A stretch of 64,000 nt of DNA from contig JAVJTE010000020.1 in assembly GCA_040219025.1 (NCBI GenBank), positions 496,001 to 560,000 on the forward strand. Reading direction: 5' to 3'. Of the stretch, positions 32,010-41,259 are shown in pieces (the stretch's first letter is position 1; every line of letters begins with the position of its first letter). Source of the DNA: HT1-32 sp040219025 (GTDB lineage Bacteria; Pseudomonadota; Alphaproteobacteria; Rhodospirillales; HT1-32). Made by a program: the position numbers and the translations under genes. The notes below the pieces were generated by a model. The model was given only the letters and a program-made list of their open reading frames with translations, ran no database searches and was not told where the DNA came from.

Positions 32010-34576
32010 TGACGAAAGAAACAGACAACACAGACGACGGCAAGAAGACGCTCGGACTGTCGAGACCCGGCAAGCTGACGCTCAACAAGACCGTCGAGAC
32101 CGGCACGGTTCGTCAGTCCTTTTCGCATGGTCGCTCGAAAGCGGTTACCGTCGAGGTCAAGAAGAAGCGCACCTTCGAGCGTGGCACCAGTGGCCGTCTG
32201 AAAGAAGTCAGACAGGGTGACCGGGCGTTTGAGGAAGCCGTATCGACGCAGGCTGCGTCGACCGAAGAGCGCCGTCTGACCGAACAAGAAATCGAAGTCC
32301 GGATGCGCGCCCTGAAGCAGGCGCAGCAGATGGAAGTTGATGCCCGTGCCCGTGGCGAGGAAGAGGCCGCCCGTGCGGCTGCCCGGCGTGCCGAAGAAGA
32401 GAAAAAACGCCTGCAGGAAGAAGAAGACCGGCAGCGTCGTGATAATGATGAAGCCGCCCGGCAGGCAGCCGAGGAAGAGGCACGTCAGAAAGAAGAAGAG
32501 ACCAGTCGCAAGCAGGCAGCCCTGGACCGGGCAAAGAAAGAGGCCGAAGCGGTCAAGGTTGCCGTTGCAACGCGTGTCCGTACACCGGAAGCGGCAACGG
32601 ATTCTGACGATGAGCGCGGCGGCAAGCTGAAGCTGGATGCCAAGCGTCCGGCACCCAGCCGCAAGGGCGAACCGCGTCGCCGCCAGAACAAGCTGTCCGT
32701 TACCAGTGCGCTGGAGGATGAGGATGGTCAGCGCGCACGCTCTGATGCGGCTGTCCGCCGTGCCCGCGAGCGTGAGCGTCGCCGTCAGGCGAAGCAGTCC
32801 GGCGGTGAAAACCGCAAGCAGGTGCGCGACGTGGTTGTGCCGGAAACCATCACGGTTCAGGAACTTGCCAACCGGATGGCCGAACGTGGCGTGGAAGTCG
32901 TCAAAACTCTTATGAAACTGGGTGTTATGGCGACTATCAATCAGACGATCGACGCCGATACGGCAGAACTTGTTGTCGCCGAATTCGGCCACAACCTGCG
33001 CCGTGTATCCGAATCCGATGTTGAAATCGGGCTGGTCTCGGCGGCAGATAACGATACAGACAAGCAGCCGCGTCCGCCGGTTGTTACCATCATGGGGCAT
33101 GTCGATCACGGCAAGACCTCGCTGCTCGATGCGCTGCGTGAAACCGATACGGCCGGTCGTGAGGCCGGTGGTATCACCCAGCATATCGGCGCCTACCAGG
33201 TCCGGCTTGAAGGGGGTCAGCGGATCACCTTCATCGATACGCCGGGTCACGCCGCCTTTACCGCGATGCGCGCCCGTGGTGCCCGGGCGACGGATATCGT
33301 CGTTCTGGTCGTCGCTGCCGATGACGGTGTGAAGCCGCAGACGATTGAAGCGATCAATCATGCGAAGGCCGCCGAAGTTCCGGTGATTGTGGCGATCAAC
33401 AAGATCGACAAGGAAGATGCCAATCCGGAGAAGGTGCGGAGCGAACTGCTGCAGCACGAGATCATCCTCGAAGAGTTCGGCGGTGATGTGCTGGCTGTAG
33501 AGGTTTCCGCCAAGGCGAAGACCGGACTGGACAAGCTTGAGGAAATCATTCTGCTGCAGTCGGAATTGCTGGAACTGGGTGCCAACCCGGATCGTCCTGC
33601 CGAAGGTGTGGTGATCGAGGCGAAGATGGAACGGGGTCGTGGCTCTGTCGCCACCGTGCTGGTTCAGCGCGGTACCCTGCGGGTCGGTGATGTGTTTGTT
33701 GCCGGTGACGAATGGGGCCGTGTCCGTGCCATGATCAACGAACGCGGTGACCAGGTTGCCGAAGCGGGTCCGTCTGACCCGGTCGAGGTTCTGGGCATGC
33801 AGGGCACGCCGATGGCCGGTGACGATCTGATCGTTGTTGCCGATGAGGCCCGGGCGCGTGAAATCACCACCTATCGTCAGGAAAAAGCCCGCACGGCGCG
33901 GACCAACCTGGCCCGGCCGGGGACGCTGGAATCCTTCTTTGCCAGCGCGAATGCGGGCAACATCAAGCAGCTGCCGGTGGTCATCAAGGCGGATGTGCAG
34001 GGTTCGGCGGAAGCCATTGTCGGTGCCCTGGAAGCCATGGGGAATGACGAAGTCAATGTCCGGGTGCTGAGCTCCGGCGTCGGCGGCATTAATGAATCGG
34101 ACATGACCCTGGCGCAGGCATCGCAGGCGCTGGTTATCGGGTTCAACGTGCGCGCCAATCCGCAGGCCCGTGATTTTGCCAAGGCGAACGCCATTGATAT
34201 CCGCTATTACTCGATCATCTATGACGTTGCCGATGACGTGAAACAGATGCTGACCGGCATGCTGGCACCGACGATCAAGGAAACCCTGCTGGGTTACGCC
34301 AAGATCAAGGAAGTCTTCAACATCACCAAGGTCGGCAAGGTTGCCGGTTGCGAGGTGACCGAGGGGCTGGTTCGCCGTGGCGGCAAGGTTCGCCTGCTGC
34401 GTGACGATGTGGTGATCCATGAAGGCACGCTGAGCACCCTCAAGCGCTTCAAGGATGAAGTCGCGGAGGTCAAGGAAGGCTATGAATGCGGGATGGCGTT
34501 TGAGCGTTATAACGACATTCAGGTCGGTGACTTCATCGAATGTTACAATGTCGAGGAAATCGCGACCCAGCTCTGA
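32009..34576 (+). CDS. infB: translation initiation factor IF-2
   Basis: An 855-residue IF-2, which brings initiator tRNA to the 30S subunit. The N-terminal 270 residues are highly charged, with a long Glu/Arg/Ala coiled-coil-like stretch. The IF2-N module (VVPETITVQELANRMAERGV) precedes the GTPase: GHVDHGKTSL near 360, DTPGHAAF near 407 and NKIDK near 461. C-terminal domains end with the EGYECGMAFE block. Start codon overlaps the upstream stop. Confidence 0.97.
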   Translation: MTKETDNTDDGKKTLGLSRPGKLTLNKTVETGTVRQSFSHGRSKAVTVEVKKKRTFERGTSGRLKEVRQGDRAFEEAVSTQAASTEERRLTEQEIEVRMRALKQAQQMEVDARARGEEEAARAAARRAEEEKKRLQEEEDRQRRDNDEAARQAAEEEARQKEEETSRKQAALDRAKKEAEAVKVAVATRVRTPEAATDSDDERGGKLKLDAKRPAPSRKGEPRRRQNKLSVTSALEDEDGQRARSDAAVRRARERERRRQAKQSGGENRKQVRDVVVPETITVQELANRMAERGVEVVKTLMKLGVMATINQTIDADTAELVVAEFGHNLRRVSESDVEIGLVSAADNDTDKQPRPPVVTIMGHVDHGKTSLLDALRETDTAGREAGGITQHIGAYQVRLEGGQRITFIDTPGHAAFTAMRARGARATDIVVLVVAADDGVKPQTIEAINHAKAAEVPVIVAINKIDKEDANPEKVRSELLQHEIILEEFGGDVLAVEVSAKAKTGLDKLEEIILLQSELLELGANPDRPAEGVVIEAKMERGRGSVATVLVQRGTLRVGDVFVAGDEWGRVRAMINERGDQVAEAGPSDPVEVLGMQGTPMAGDDLIVVADEARAREITTYRQEKARTARTNLARPGTLESFFASANAGNIKQLPVVIKADVQGSAEAIVGALEAMGNDEVNVRVLSSGVGGINESDMTLAQASQALVIGFNVRANPQARDFAKANAIDIRYYSIIYDVADDVKQMLTGMLAPTIKETLLGYAKIKEVFNITKVGKVAGCEVTEGLVRRGGKVRLLRDDVVIHEGTLSTLKRFKDEVAEVKEGYECGMAFERYNDIQVGDFIECYNVEEIATQL

Positions 34577-34614
34577 CCGGGCGCGTGATCTTCAACCCAG
34601 GGGCAACACCCCGG

Positions 34615-34634
34615 CGCGGGCCTTCCGGTCCGCG
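34615..34634 (+). other. hairpin between infB and rbfA
   Basis: Eight-bp stem CGCGGGCC / GGTCCGCG with TTCC loop in the 75-bp gap. No U-tract, so more likely an mRNA processing or stability element than a terminator. Confidence 0.4.
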
Positions 34635-34651
34635 TCACGACAGGAGTCGAA

Positions 34652-35068
34652 ATGATGGCCAGACAACGCAATGACCGTGCGCCGAACCAGCGTCAGCTGC
34701 GGGTCGGGGAACTGATCCGCCACACGCTGGCACAGATCCTTGAAGGCGGGGAACTGCACCAGCCCGTGCTGCAGCAGACCCCGGTGACCATTACCGAAGT
34801 CCGGGTCAGCCCTGACCTGCGTAATGCGACGGTGTTTGCAACCCCGCTCGGCGGCGGTGATCCCGCACCGATGCTGGAGGCACTGCAACGGGCAAAGCCC
34901 TATATTCGGCGGCGGGTTGCGGCGATTGTTAAATTGCGGACCGCACCTAACCTCAGCTTCAAGCCGGACGAAAGCTTTGATAATGCGGATTACATGAACA
35001 ATCTGCTGCGCCGGCCCGACGTTGTCCGTGACCTCGGTCCGGACAGGGATGATGACGATGGGGCGTAA
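34652..35068 (+). CDS. rbfA: ribosome-binding factor A
   Basis: A 138-residue KH-like protein that binds the 30S subunit and helps mature the 5' end of 16S rRNA. Markers are RQLRVGELIRHTLAQIL at residues 13-29, VTITEVRVSPDLRNATVF near 47-65, and RRRVAAIVKLRTAPNLSF near 89-106. AGGAG precedes the double ATG start. The last eleven bases overlap the truB start. Confidence 0.95.
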   Translation: MMARQRNDRAPNQRQLRVGELIRHTLAQILEGGELHQPVLQQTPVTITEVRVSPDLRNATVFATPLGGGDPAPMLEALQRAKPYIRRRVAAIVKLRTAPNLSFKPDESFDNADYMNNLLRRPDVVRDLGPDRDDDDGA

Positions 35069-35984
35069 GAAAAGCGGCCTGCCGATCCATGGCTGGATCA
35101 TCATCGACAAGCCGCTTGGCGTCACATCGACCCAGACTGTGGGCCGGATCCGCCGGCTGACCAACGCCGCCAAGGTCGGCCATGCCGGTACCCTGGACCC
35201 GCTGGCGACCGGTCTGCTGCCGATTGCGCTGGGCGAGGCGACGAAGACCATTTCGATTGTCATGGACGGCACGAAATCCTACCGCTTCACCCTCTGTTTC
35301 GGTGAGGAACGGACCACGGATGATGCCGAGGGGGAGGTTTCTGCACGCTCTGATATCCGGCCGTCAGACAGCGAAATCGAAGCGGTATTGTCGCAGTTTA
35401 CCGGGGAAATCGAGCAGGTCCCGCCGATTTATTCAGCCATCAAGATTGACGGCAAGCGGGCCTATGACCTGGCCCGGGCGAATGAAGAAGTCGAGATGAA
35501 ATCGCGGATTGTGCGCATTGACGAGGTCCGGCTGGCTGAACGCCCTGACCCGGACCATGCCTCGTTCGATGTGACCTGCGGCAAGGGGGCCTATATGCGG
35601 GCGCTGGCCCGTGATATTGCCCGGGCGCTGGGGTCGGCCGGGTATGTGTCGGCACTGCGCCGCACCGCGGTTGGCGGATTTACCATAGAAGACGCAATTC
35701 CGCTGGAAAAACTTGAAGAACTCGACCATATTCCCGCCGCAAGCGAGCACTTGCTCCCGGTCAAGACCGCGCTGGACGACATCCCGGCTCTGGCCCTGAC
35801 TGACGAGGAAGCCCGACGAATGCGTTGTGGCCAGGCAGTGTCCTGGCTCAAGGTTGCCGGCAGATCCAGCCTGGGGCCGATTGGTCCCGACGTTGTCTGC
35901 TGTGCACTTACCGGTGATGTGCCGGTGGCATTGGCCCGGGTTGAAGGCGGCAACGTCCTTCCGGTGCGCGTGTTGAACCTCTAG
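35058..35984 (+). CDS. truB: tRNA pseudouridine-55 synthase TruB
   Basis: About 308 residues starting MGRKKSGLPIHGW; alternative ATGs lie two and three codons earlier. TruB makes pseudouridine 55 in the T-loop. The catalytic Asp is in GHAGTLDPLATGLL near residues 39-52; KSYRF and GAYMRALARDIA are further family blocks. The rpsO gene follows after 19 bp. Confidence 0.95.
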   Translation: MGRKKSGLPIHGWIIIDKPLGVTSTQTVGRIRRLTNAAKVGHAGTLDPLATGLLPIALGEATKTISIVMDGTKSYRFTLCFGEERTTDDAEGEVSARSDIRPSDSEIEAVLSQFTGEIEQVPPIYSAIKIDGKRAYDLARANEEVEMKSRIVRIDEVRLAERPDPDHASFDVTCGKGAYMRALARDIARALGSAGYVSALRRTAVGGFTIEDAIPLEKLEELDHIPAASEHLLPVKTALDDIPALALTDEEARRMRCGQAVSWLKVAGRSSLGPIGPDVVCCALTGDVPVALARVEGGNVLPVRVLNL

Positions 35985-36003
35985 ATCAAGGAAGGAAAAC
36001 ACG

Positions 36004-36273
36004 ATGTCGATTACCGCAGAGCGCAAGACAGCGCTGATCTCCGAGTACGCCCAGGCTGAGGGCGATACCGGTTCTCCCGAGGTACAGGTTGCAATCCTGA
36101 CCGAACGGATCACGAACCTCACCGAGCATCTCAAGGAACACAAGAAGGACTTCCACTCACGCCGTGGACTTCTGATCCTCGTCGGCCAGCGCCGTCGTCT
36201 GCTCGACTATCTCAAGAAGAAAAGCGATGACCGTTATACGTCGCTGATTCAAAGGCTCGGTATTCGCCGCTAA
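36004..36273 (+). CDS. rpsO: 30S ribosomal protein S15
   Basis: An 89-residue S15, full normal length. Conserved blocks are YAQAEGDTGSPEVQVAILTE at residues 15-34 and FHSRRGLLILVGQRRRLLDY at 53-72. S15 binds the central domain of 16S rRNA. AAGGAAGG is the ribosome site. Order truB-rpsO-pnp is conserved. Confidence 0.98.
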   Translation: MSITAERKTALISEYAQAEGDTGSPEVQVAILTERITNLTEHLKEHKKDFHSRRGLLILVGQRRRLLDYLKKKSDDRYTSLIQRLGIRR

Positions 36274-36290
36274 GGGCGAACCTTGCTCCG

Positions 36291-36341
36291 GCGGCCGCAG
36301 CCCGTGCTGCGGCCGCTGCAAGCCCTGCGGAATGACCGCAG
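36291..36341 (+). promoter_or_regulatory. paired hairpins in the rpsO-pnp intergenic leader
   Basis: A 10-bp stem GCGGCCGCAG / CTGCGGCCGC (36291-36316) and a 6-bp stem CTGCGG / CCGCAG (36325-36341). In E. coli the pnp leader hairpin is cut by RNase III and mediates PNPase autoregulation; this could be the counterpart. The first stem may also act as the rpsO 3' end. Confidence 0.5.
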
Positions 36342-36392
36342 GCCGGTGGCTGGCATAGGGCCGGTTCGCTGTACGGAAAAGAAAGAGAGTAC

Positions 36393-38510
36393 ATGTTTAC
36401 AATTCATCGTAAGGAACTCGACTGGGGCGGCCGCAAGCTTGTCCTGGAAACGGGCAAGATTGCCCGCCAGGCCGATGGCGCCGTCATGGTGACCTATGGC
36501 GATACAAAGGTTCTCTGCACCGCAGTCGGCGCAAAGAAACCGAAACCGGGAATCGATTTCTTCCCGCTGACCATCAATTATCAGGAAAAGACCTTCGCTG
36601 CCGGCAAGATTCCCGGCGGCTTTTTCAAGCGTGAAGGTCGTCCGACGGAAAAGGAAACCCTGACATCCCGCCTGATCGACAGACCGATCCGGCCACTGTT
36701 TGTCGACGGTTTCCGCAATGAAACGCAGGTTGTCTGCACCGTGCTGGCCCATGATCTGGATAACAATCCGGACATCGCTGCCATGGTTGGTGCATCGGCA
36801 GCCCTGACAATTTCCGGTATTCCCTTCATGGGTCCGCTTGGTGCGGCACGTGTCGGTTATGCCGATGGCGAATATATGCTGAACCCGACTGCCTCTGATC
36901 TGGAAAAGTCCGAGCTCGACCTCGTTGTTGCCGGGACCCAGGACGGTGTGCTGATGGTTGAATCCGAAGCGAAAGAGCTTTCGGAAGAAGTCATGCTGGG
37001 TGCGGTGATGTTTGGTCATCGCGGTTTCCAGCCGGTCATCGACGCGATCATCGATCTCGCCGAAGCCTGTGCCAAAGACCCGTGGCCGCTGGCTGAACAG
37101 CCTGCCGATTACGACGCGGTGAAGAAGCGCGTTGGCGAACTGGCCGAAGCCGGCCTGCGTGATGCCTATGCCATCAAGGCGAAGCAGGAACGTCAGGACG
37201 CGATTGCCGCTGTGCGTCAGAGCACCATCGACACGGTTGTCGAGGAAGGCTTTGACGACGGCCTCACCGGGGCAATGTTCAAGAAGCTCGAAAAAGACGT
37301 GGTTCGGGGCGATATCATCAAGACCAAAAGCCGCATTGACGGCCGCGATCTTGAAACCGTTCGCCCGATCGTCTCCGAAGTCGGCATTCTGCCGCGTGCC
37401 CATGGTTCCGCCCTGTTTACCCGCGGCGAAACCCAGGCCCTGGTTGTTGCCACCCTCGGCACCGGCCAGGACGAGCAGATCATTGATGCGCTCGAAGGCG
37501 AATATCGCGAGCATTTCATGCTGCACTATAACTTCCCGCCCTATTCGGTCGGTGAAGCCGGTCGCATGGGATCGCCGGGACGTCGTGAAATTGGCCATGG
37601 CAAGCTTGCCTGGCGGGCCATTCACCCGCTGCTGCCGTCGAAGGACGCCTTCCCCTACACGCTGCGGGTTGTCTCCGAAATCACTGATTCCAACGGCTCA
37701 AGCTCAATGGCTACTGTCTGCGGCACCTCGCTGTCGCTGATGGATGCCGGTGTGCCGCTGGCACGCCCGGTGGCCGGTATTGCCATGGGTCTCATCAAGG
37801 AAGGCGATGACTTCGCCGTTCTGTCCGACATTCTCGGCGATGAAGATCATCTCGGCGATATGGACTTCAAGGTTGCGGGTACCGAAGCCGGTGTCACCGC
37901 GCTGCAGATGGACATCAAGATCACCTCGATCAACGAGGAAATCATGCAGATCGCACTCGGTCAGGCAAAGGGTGGGCGTCTGCACATCCTCGGCGAAATG
38001 GCCAAGGCACTGACCAACTCCCGTGAAGGTGTGTCGGATAATGCACCGCGGATCACTGTGATCCATGTTGCGAAAGACAAGATTCGCGAAATCATCGGCC
38101 CGGGTGGCAAGATGATCCGTGAAATCTGTGAAGTCTCCGGCGCGAAGGTTGATATTGATGATGACGGCACCGTCAAGGTTGCTGCCGTCGACAATGACGC
38201 CGCCCAGAAAGCCGTTGATATGATCATGGCAATTTCCGCCGAGCCGGAAGTTGGCACGATCTACCGTGGCAAGGTCGTGAAATGTGTCGATTTCGGCGCG
38301 TTCGTGAACTTCCTCGGTCCGCGTGACGGCCTTGTCCATATCTCTGAAATGCGCCCGGAACGGGTGAAATCAGTCAGCGACGTGGTCTCCGAAGGTCAGG
38401 AAGTCTGGGTCAAATGCATCGGCCTGGATGATCGCGGCAAGGTTAAGCTGTCGATGAAAGTCGTCGATCAGGAAACCGGCAAGGAAATCGCCGGGGAAGC
38501 TGAAGACTGA
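36393..38510 (+). CDS. pnp: polyribonucleotide nucleotidyltransferase (PNPase)
   Basis: A 705-residue PNPase that degrades RNA phosphorolytically and acts in the degradosome. Two RNase PH domains (the first with GGFFKREGRPTEKETLTSRL near 72-91, the second near 315-540), then a KH domain (IIGPGGKMIREI near 567) and an S1 domain (YRGKVVKCVDFGAFVNFL near 625). The last 20 residues are acidic. A strong terminator follows. Confidence 0.98.
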   Translation: MFTIHRKELDWGGRKLVLETGKIARQADGAVMVTYGDTKVLCTAVGAKKPKPGIDFFPLTINYQEKTFAAGKIPGGFFKREGRPTEKETLTSRLIDRPIRPLFVDGFRNETQVVCTVLAHDLDNNPDIAAMVGASAALTISGIPFMGPLGAARVGYADGEYMLNPTASDLEKSELDLVVAGTQDGVLMVESEAKELSEEVMLGAVMFGHRGFQPVIDAIIDLAEACAKDPWPLAEQPADYDAVKKRVGELAEAGLRDAYAIKAKQERQDAIAAVRQSTIDTVVEEGFDDGLTGAMFKKLEKDVVRGDIIKTKSRIDGRDLETVRPIVSEVGILPRAHGSALFTRGETQALVVATLGTGQDEQIIDALEGEYREHFMLHYNFPPYSVGEAGRMGSPGRREIGHGKLAWRAIHPLLPSKDAFPYTLRVVSEITDSNGSSSMATVCGTSLSLMDAGVPLARPVAGIAMGLIKEGDDFAVLSDILGDEDHLGDMDFKVAGTEAGVTALQMDIKITSINEEIMQIALGQAKGGRLHILGEMAKALTNSREGVSDNAPRITVIHVAKDKIREIIGPGGKMIREICEVSGAKVDIDDDGTVKVAAVDNDAAQKAVDMIMAISAEPEVGTIYRGKVVKCVDFGAFVNFLGPRDGLVHISEMRPERVKSVSDVVSEGQEVWVKCIGLDDRGKVKLSMKVVDQETGKEIAGEAED

Positions 38511-38534
38511 CCGGTCTTTCATCCCGATAAACGG

Positions 38535-38564
38535 AAAAGGCGACCTCCCGGGGTCGCCTTTTTT
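38535..38564 (+). terminator. intrinsic terminator after pnp
   Basis: Eleven-bp stem AAAAGGCGACC / GGTCGCCTTTT with continuing T residues; the leading A-run makes it potentially bidirectional. Confidence 0.9.
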
Positions 38565-38585
38565 GTCGGGAAATTACGACATCAG

Positions 38586-38623
38586 CCTCATCCTGAGGAG
38601 GCGCTATGCGCCGTCTCGAAGGA
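38586..38623 (+). repeat. dispersed palindromic repeat, family A (copy 2)
   Basis: Begins CCTCATCCTGAGGAGG and ends CGTCTCGAAGGA with a variable GC-rich centre. It forms an inverted pair with the copy 38 bp downstream. Confidence 0.7.
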
Positions 38624-38661
38624 CCGGGCTGAAATGTCGTGAGGTTGCTGATTCCTCTGTA

Positions 38662-38699
38662 TCCTTCGAGACGCGCTTTCAGTGCTCCTCAGGATGAGG
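38662..38699 (-). repeat. dispersed palindromic repeat, family A (copy 3)
   Basis: Same element in the opposite orientation (TCCTTCGAGACGCG ... CTCCTCAGGATGAGG). With copy 2 it can fold into one large hairpin between the converging pnp and lysE genes. Confidence 0.7.
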
Positions 38700-38712
38700 A
38701 GGGTACGACTGT

Positions 38713-39342
38713 TCAGCTTGCCCGTTTGAGGGCGGCGGTGGCGAGTCCGGCGCTGATCAGGACAGTGCCACCGAGGCGATTGATGATGCGCAGGGTGGCC
38801 GGGCGGCGGATACGGTCGCGGGCCGAGCTGGCAAGCCAGGCATAGGCCGCCGCATTGACGACGCCAAGAGTGACGAAGGTCGCTTCCATGATGACAAGCT
38901 GGGGCAGCAGGGGCGCTGTCGGGTCGAGGAACTGCGGGGTAAAGGCAATGAAGAAGGCGATACCCTTCGGATTGAGCAGGGTGACAAAGAAAGCGTGGGT
39001 CAGCATGGCCCGGCCTGATTTGCCCTCGGTTTCCGATCCGTCAGAGGCCGGCAGGATGGCGGGGGCCCGCCAGAGCCTGATACCGAGCCAGACCAGATAG
39101 GCCGCGCCGACCCATTTCAGCAGTGTGAACAGCTCCGAGGATGTGGCGAGGATTGCCCCCAGTCCGGCCAGCGACAGGGTCATGGCTGCAAAGTCGCCGA
39201 GGCCAACGCCGATCACCGTCGACATGGCTGCACGACGGCCCTCGGCGATGGCGTAGGAGATGACGAGCATGATCGTCGGGCCGGGTATGATGAGCAGCAG
39301 CGTGGTTGCTGCGACATAGGCCAGCCAGACTTCAAGCGCCAT
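38713..39342 (-). CDS. LysE/RhtB-family amino-acid exporter
   Basis: A 209-residue membrane protein with about six hydrophobic segments. The RhtB signature PGPTIMLVISYAIAEGRRAA lies at residues 21-40, and LLNPKGIAFFIAFTPQF near 120-136 is also diagnostic. It starts 11 bp after the cysK stop. RhtB proteins such as E. coli EamB export cysteine or O-acetylserine, so cysK linkage suggests a similar substrate; this is inference. Confidence 0.88.
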   Translation of the reverse strand: MALEVWLAYVAATTLLLIIPGPTIMLVISYAIAEGRRAAMSTVIGVGLGDFAAMTLSLAGLGAILATSSELFTLLKWVGAAYLVWLGIRLWRAPAILPASDGSETEGKSGRAMLTHAFFVTLLNPKGIAFFIAFTPQFLDPTAPLLPQLVIMEATFVTLGVVNAAAYAWLASSARDRIRRPATLRIINRLGGTVLISAGLATAALKRAS

Positions 39343-39353
39343 GGTGATTTTCC

Positions 39354-40304
39354 TTACAGTCCGTCAAACAGAGCTGTGGAAAGATATCGTTCGGCGAAAG
39401 ACGGAACAATCACGACGATGGTCTTGCCGGCCATATCGTCCCGGCAGGCGACTTCCAGACCGGCAGAGATAGCGGCCCCGGAGGAAATACCAACCGGCAG
39501 CCCTTCCAGACGAGCGGCCTTGCGGGCGGTGGCAAAGGCGGTCTCGTTGGCGATCACCAGCACTTCGTCAATCAGGTCACGGTCCAGAATATCCGGCACG
39601 AACCCGGCACCGATACCCTGAATTTTATGCGGTCCCGGAGGGCCGCCGGACAGAACGGGGCTGTCTTCGGGCTCAACGGCGATCATTTTCAGGCTGGCCT
39701 TGCGGGGTTTCAGCGTGCGTCCGATACCGGTAATGGTGCCGCCCGTGCCGACACCGGAGATGATGGCATCCACATTGCCGCCGGTATCAGCCCAGATTTC
39801 TTCCGCCGAGGTGACATCATGAATTGCCGGGTTGGCCGGATTCTGGAATTGCTGGGGAATGACGGCATCGCCAATTTCCCCGACCAGTTCCTCGGCCCGT
39901 GCAATGGCGCCCTTCATGCCTTTCTCGGCCGGGGTCAGTTCCAGTTCTGCGCCCAGGAAAGCCAGCATCTTGCGGCGTTCCACCGACATGCTTTCCGGCA
40001 TGGTCAGGATCAGCCGGTAGCCGCGCGAGGCACAGACAAAGGCCAGCGCGATGCCGGTATTGCCGGAGGTCGGCTCAACGATGGTGGTGTTCGGCCCGAT
40101 CTTGCCGGCGTCTTCCAGCGCCTTGATCATGGCAAAGCCGATGCGGTCCTTGACCGAGGCCAGCGGATTGAAGAATTCGCATTTGCAGAGCACGGTCGCC
40201 TTTGCGCCGGCTTCCTCTGCGATGCGGTTCAGTTTCACCAGTGGCGTCGCACCGATGGTATCGAGAATGGAATCGTAAACTTTACCTCTGAATTCGCCGG
40301 ACAT
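39354..40304 (-). CDS. cysK: cysteine synthase A (O-acetylserine sulfhydrylase)
   Basis: A 316-residue PLP enzyme making cysteine from O-acetylserine and sulfide. The PLP-lysine is in NPLASVKDRIG near residue 52, the substrate loop is EPTSGNTGIALA near 77-88, and the phosphate-binding loop is GVGTGGTITG near 184. Normal length. Immediately follows an Rrf2 regulator (21 bp) in the same message. Confidence 0.95.
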   Translation of the reverse strand: MSGEFRGKVYDSILDTIGATPLVKLNRIAEEAGAKATVLCKCEFFNPLASVKDRIGFAMIKALEDAGKIGPNTTIVEPTSGNTGIALAFVCASRGYRLILTMPESMSVERRKMLAFLGAELELTPAEKGMKGAIARAEELVGEIGDAVIPQQFQNPANPAIHDVTSAEEIWADTGGNVDAIISGVGTGGTITGIGRTLKPRKASLKMIAVEPEDSPVLSGGPPGPHKIQGIGAGFVPDILDRDLIDEVLVIANETAFATARKAARLEGLPVGISSGAAISAGLEVACRDDMAGKTIVVIVPSFAERYLSTALFDGL

Positions 40305-40325
40305 GGGGGAAGTCCTTCTGTTGAG

Positions 40326-40781
40326 TTAGATGGTGTAGTCGAGACGCTCGCGGGCTTCGCTGTGGATGCCCGACTTGTGTGCATTGATACAAAGTTCCTC
40401 GACGGTGATCGCGTCCAGTTCCGCCATCAGCGACTGCTGTCGTCCCTGCCAGAGCGGGCGGACGACATTCCTTGCGATCTCGGATGCGGTCGGGGATTCA
40501 ATCGGATCTTCTGCGGTTTCAATGGCGGCAACGGACCGCACGATATCGCCCAGTGTGATGCGGCGGCGTTCACGGGCCAGCCGGTAGCCACCCCGGGGGC
40601 CGCGCATGCCGATCAGTATCTGGTCGCGGACCAGTTGCTGCAGGGTCTGTTCCAGATAGCGGCTGGGGATGCCCTGTCGCCGGGTGATTTCCTTCGATTG
40701 TACCGGCTGGCCGCCCGAGTGATAGGCGATATCGACCACGGCCTCGATCGCGTAGAGCATTTTCCGGGACAGCTTCAGCAT
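40326..40781 (-). CDS. Rrf2-family regulator (CymR-like)
   Basis: About 151 residues starting MLKLSRKMLYAIEAVVDIAY at 40781; in-frame codons upstream overlap dut and are unlikely. The Rrf2 winged helix includes GIPSRYLEQTLQQLVRD and GMRGPRGGYRLAR. The only Cys is residue 131, so the three iron-sulfur cysteines of IscR are absent. Linkage with cysK points to a CymR-type role in cysteine supply. It begins four bases after the dut stop. Confidence 0.9.
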   Translation of the reverse strand: MLKLSRKMLYAIEAVVDIAYHSGGQPVQSKEITRRQGIPSRYLEQTLQQLVRDQILIGMRGPRGGYRLARERRRITLGDIVRSVAAIETAEDPIESPTASEIARNVVRPLWQGRQQSLMAELDAITVEELCINAHKSGIHSEARERLDYTI

Positions 40782-40785
40782 GAGG

Positions 40786-41241
40786 TCACGCGGTTCCCGT
40801 TGACCCGAACCCGCCGGAACCCCGCGCGGTTTCATCCAGGCTGGCGACTTCCTGCCAGCGTGCCTGGGTCACCGGTGCGATGACCATCTGGGCGATCCGC
40901 ATGCCGCGTTCGATGGTAAAGGCCTGATCGCCGTGATTGATCAGGATCACGCCCACTTCACCGCGATAATCCGCATCAATCGTGCCCGGACTGTTCAGGA
41001 CGGTCACACCGTTCTTGGCGGCGAGGCCGGACCGGGGCCGGACCTGCGCTTCAAAACCCGGTTCCAGCGCGATGGCAAGGCCGGTCGGGATGATGGCGCG
41101 GGTCCCCGGTTGCAGAACCTTCGGCTCGCTGACCGCGGCCAGCAGGTCCATCCCCGCCGACTGTGCCGTGGCATAGGCCGGCAGGTCGAGGTCAGCCCCG
41201 TGGGGCAGGCGGGTAACGCGTATTCTGGTCGTGGATGTCAT
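40786..41241 (-). CDS. dut: dUTP diphosphatase
   Basis: A 151-residue trimeric dUTPase that keeps uracil out of DNA and provides dUMP. All five motifs are visible: AGMDLLA near 29, PRSGLAAKNG near 69, GTIDADYRGEV near 86, RGMRIAQMVI near 111, and GSGGFGSTG at the C-terminus. Located 18 bp after coaBC, a common coaBC-dut pairing in proteobacteria. Confidence 0.96.
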   Translation of the reverse strand: MTSTTRIRVTRLPHGADLDLPAYATAQSAGMDLLAAVSEPKVLQPGTRAIIPTGLAIALEPGFEAQVRPRSGLAAKNGVTVLNSPGTIDADYRGEVGVILINHGDQAFTIERGMRIAQMVIAPVTQARWQEVASLDETARGSGGFGSTGTA

Positions 41242-41259
41242 CAGCAGAAATTCCGGGAC

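Noticed and set aside
31895..34420. Minus-strand open frame of 841 codons opposite infB
   Set aside because: Low-complexity translation, no family features, and fully antisense to a certain IF-2 gene.
38565..38712. CRISPR-like or mobile-element array after pnp
   Set aside because: There are only two copies of a repeat, in inverted orientation and with variable centres, so it is a palindromic repeat pair rather than a direct-repeat array.
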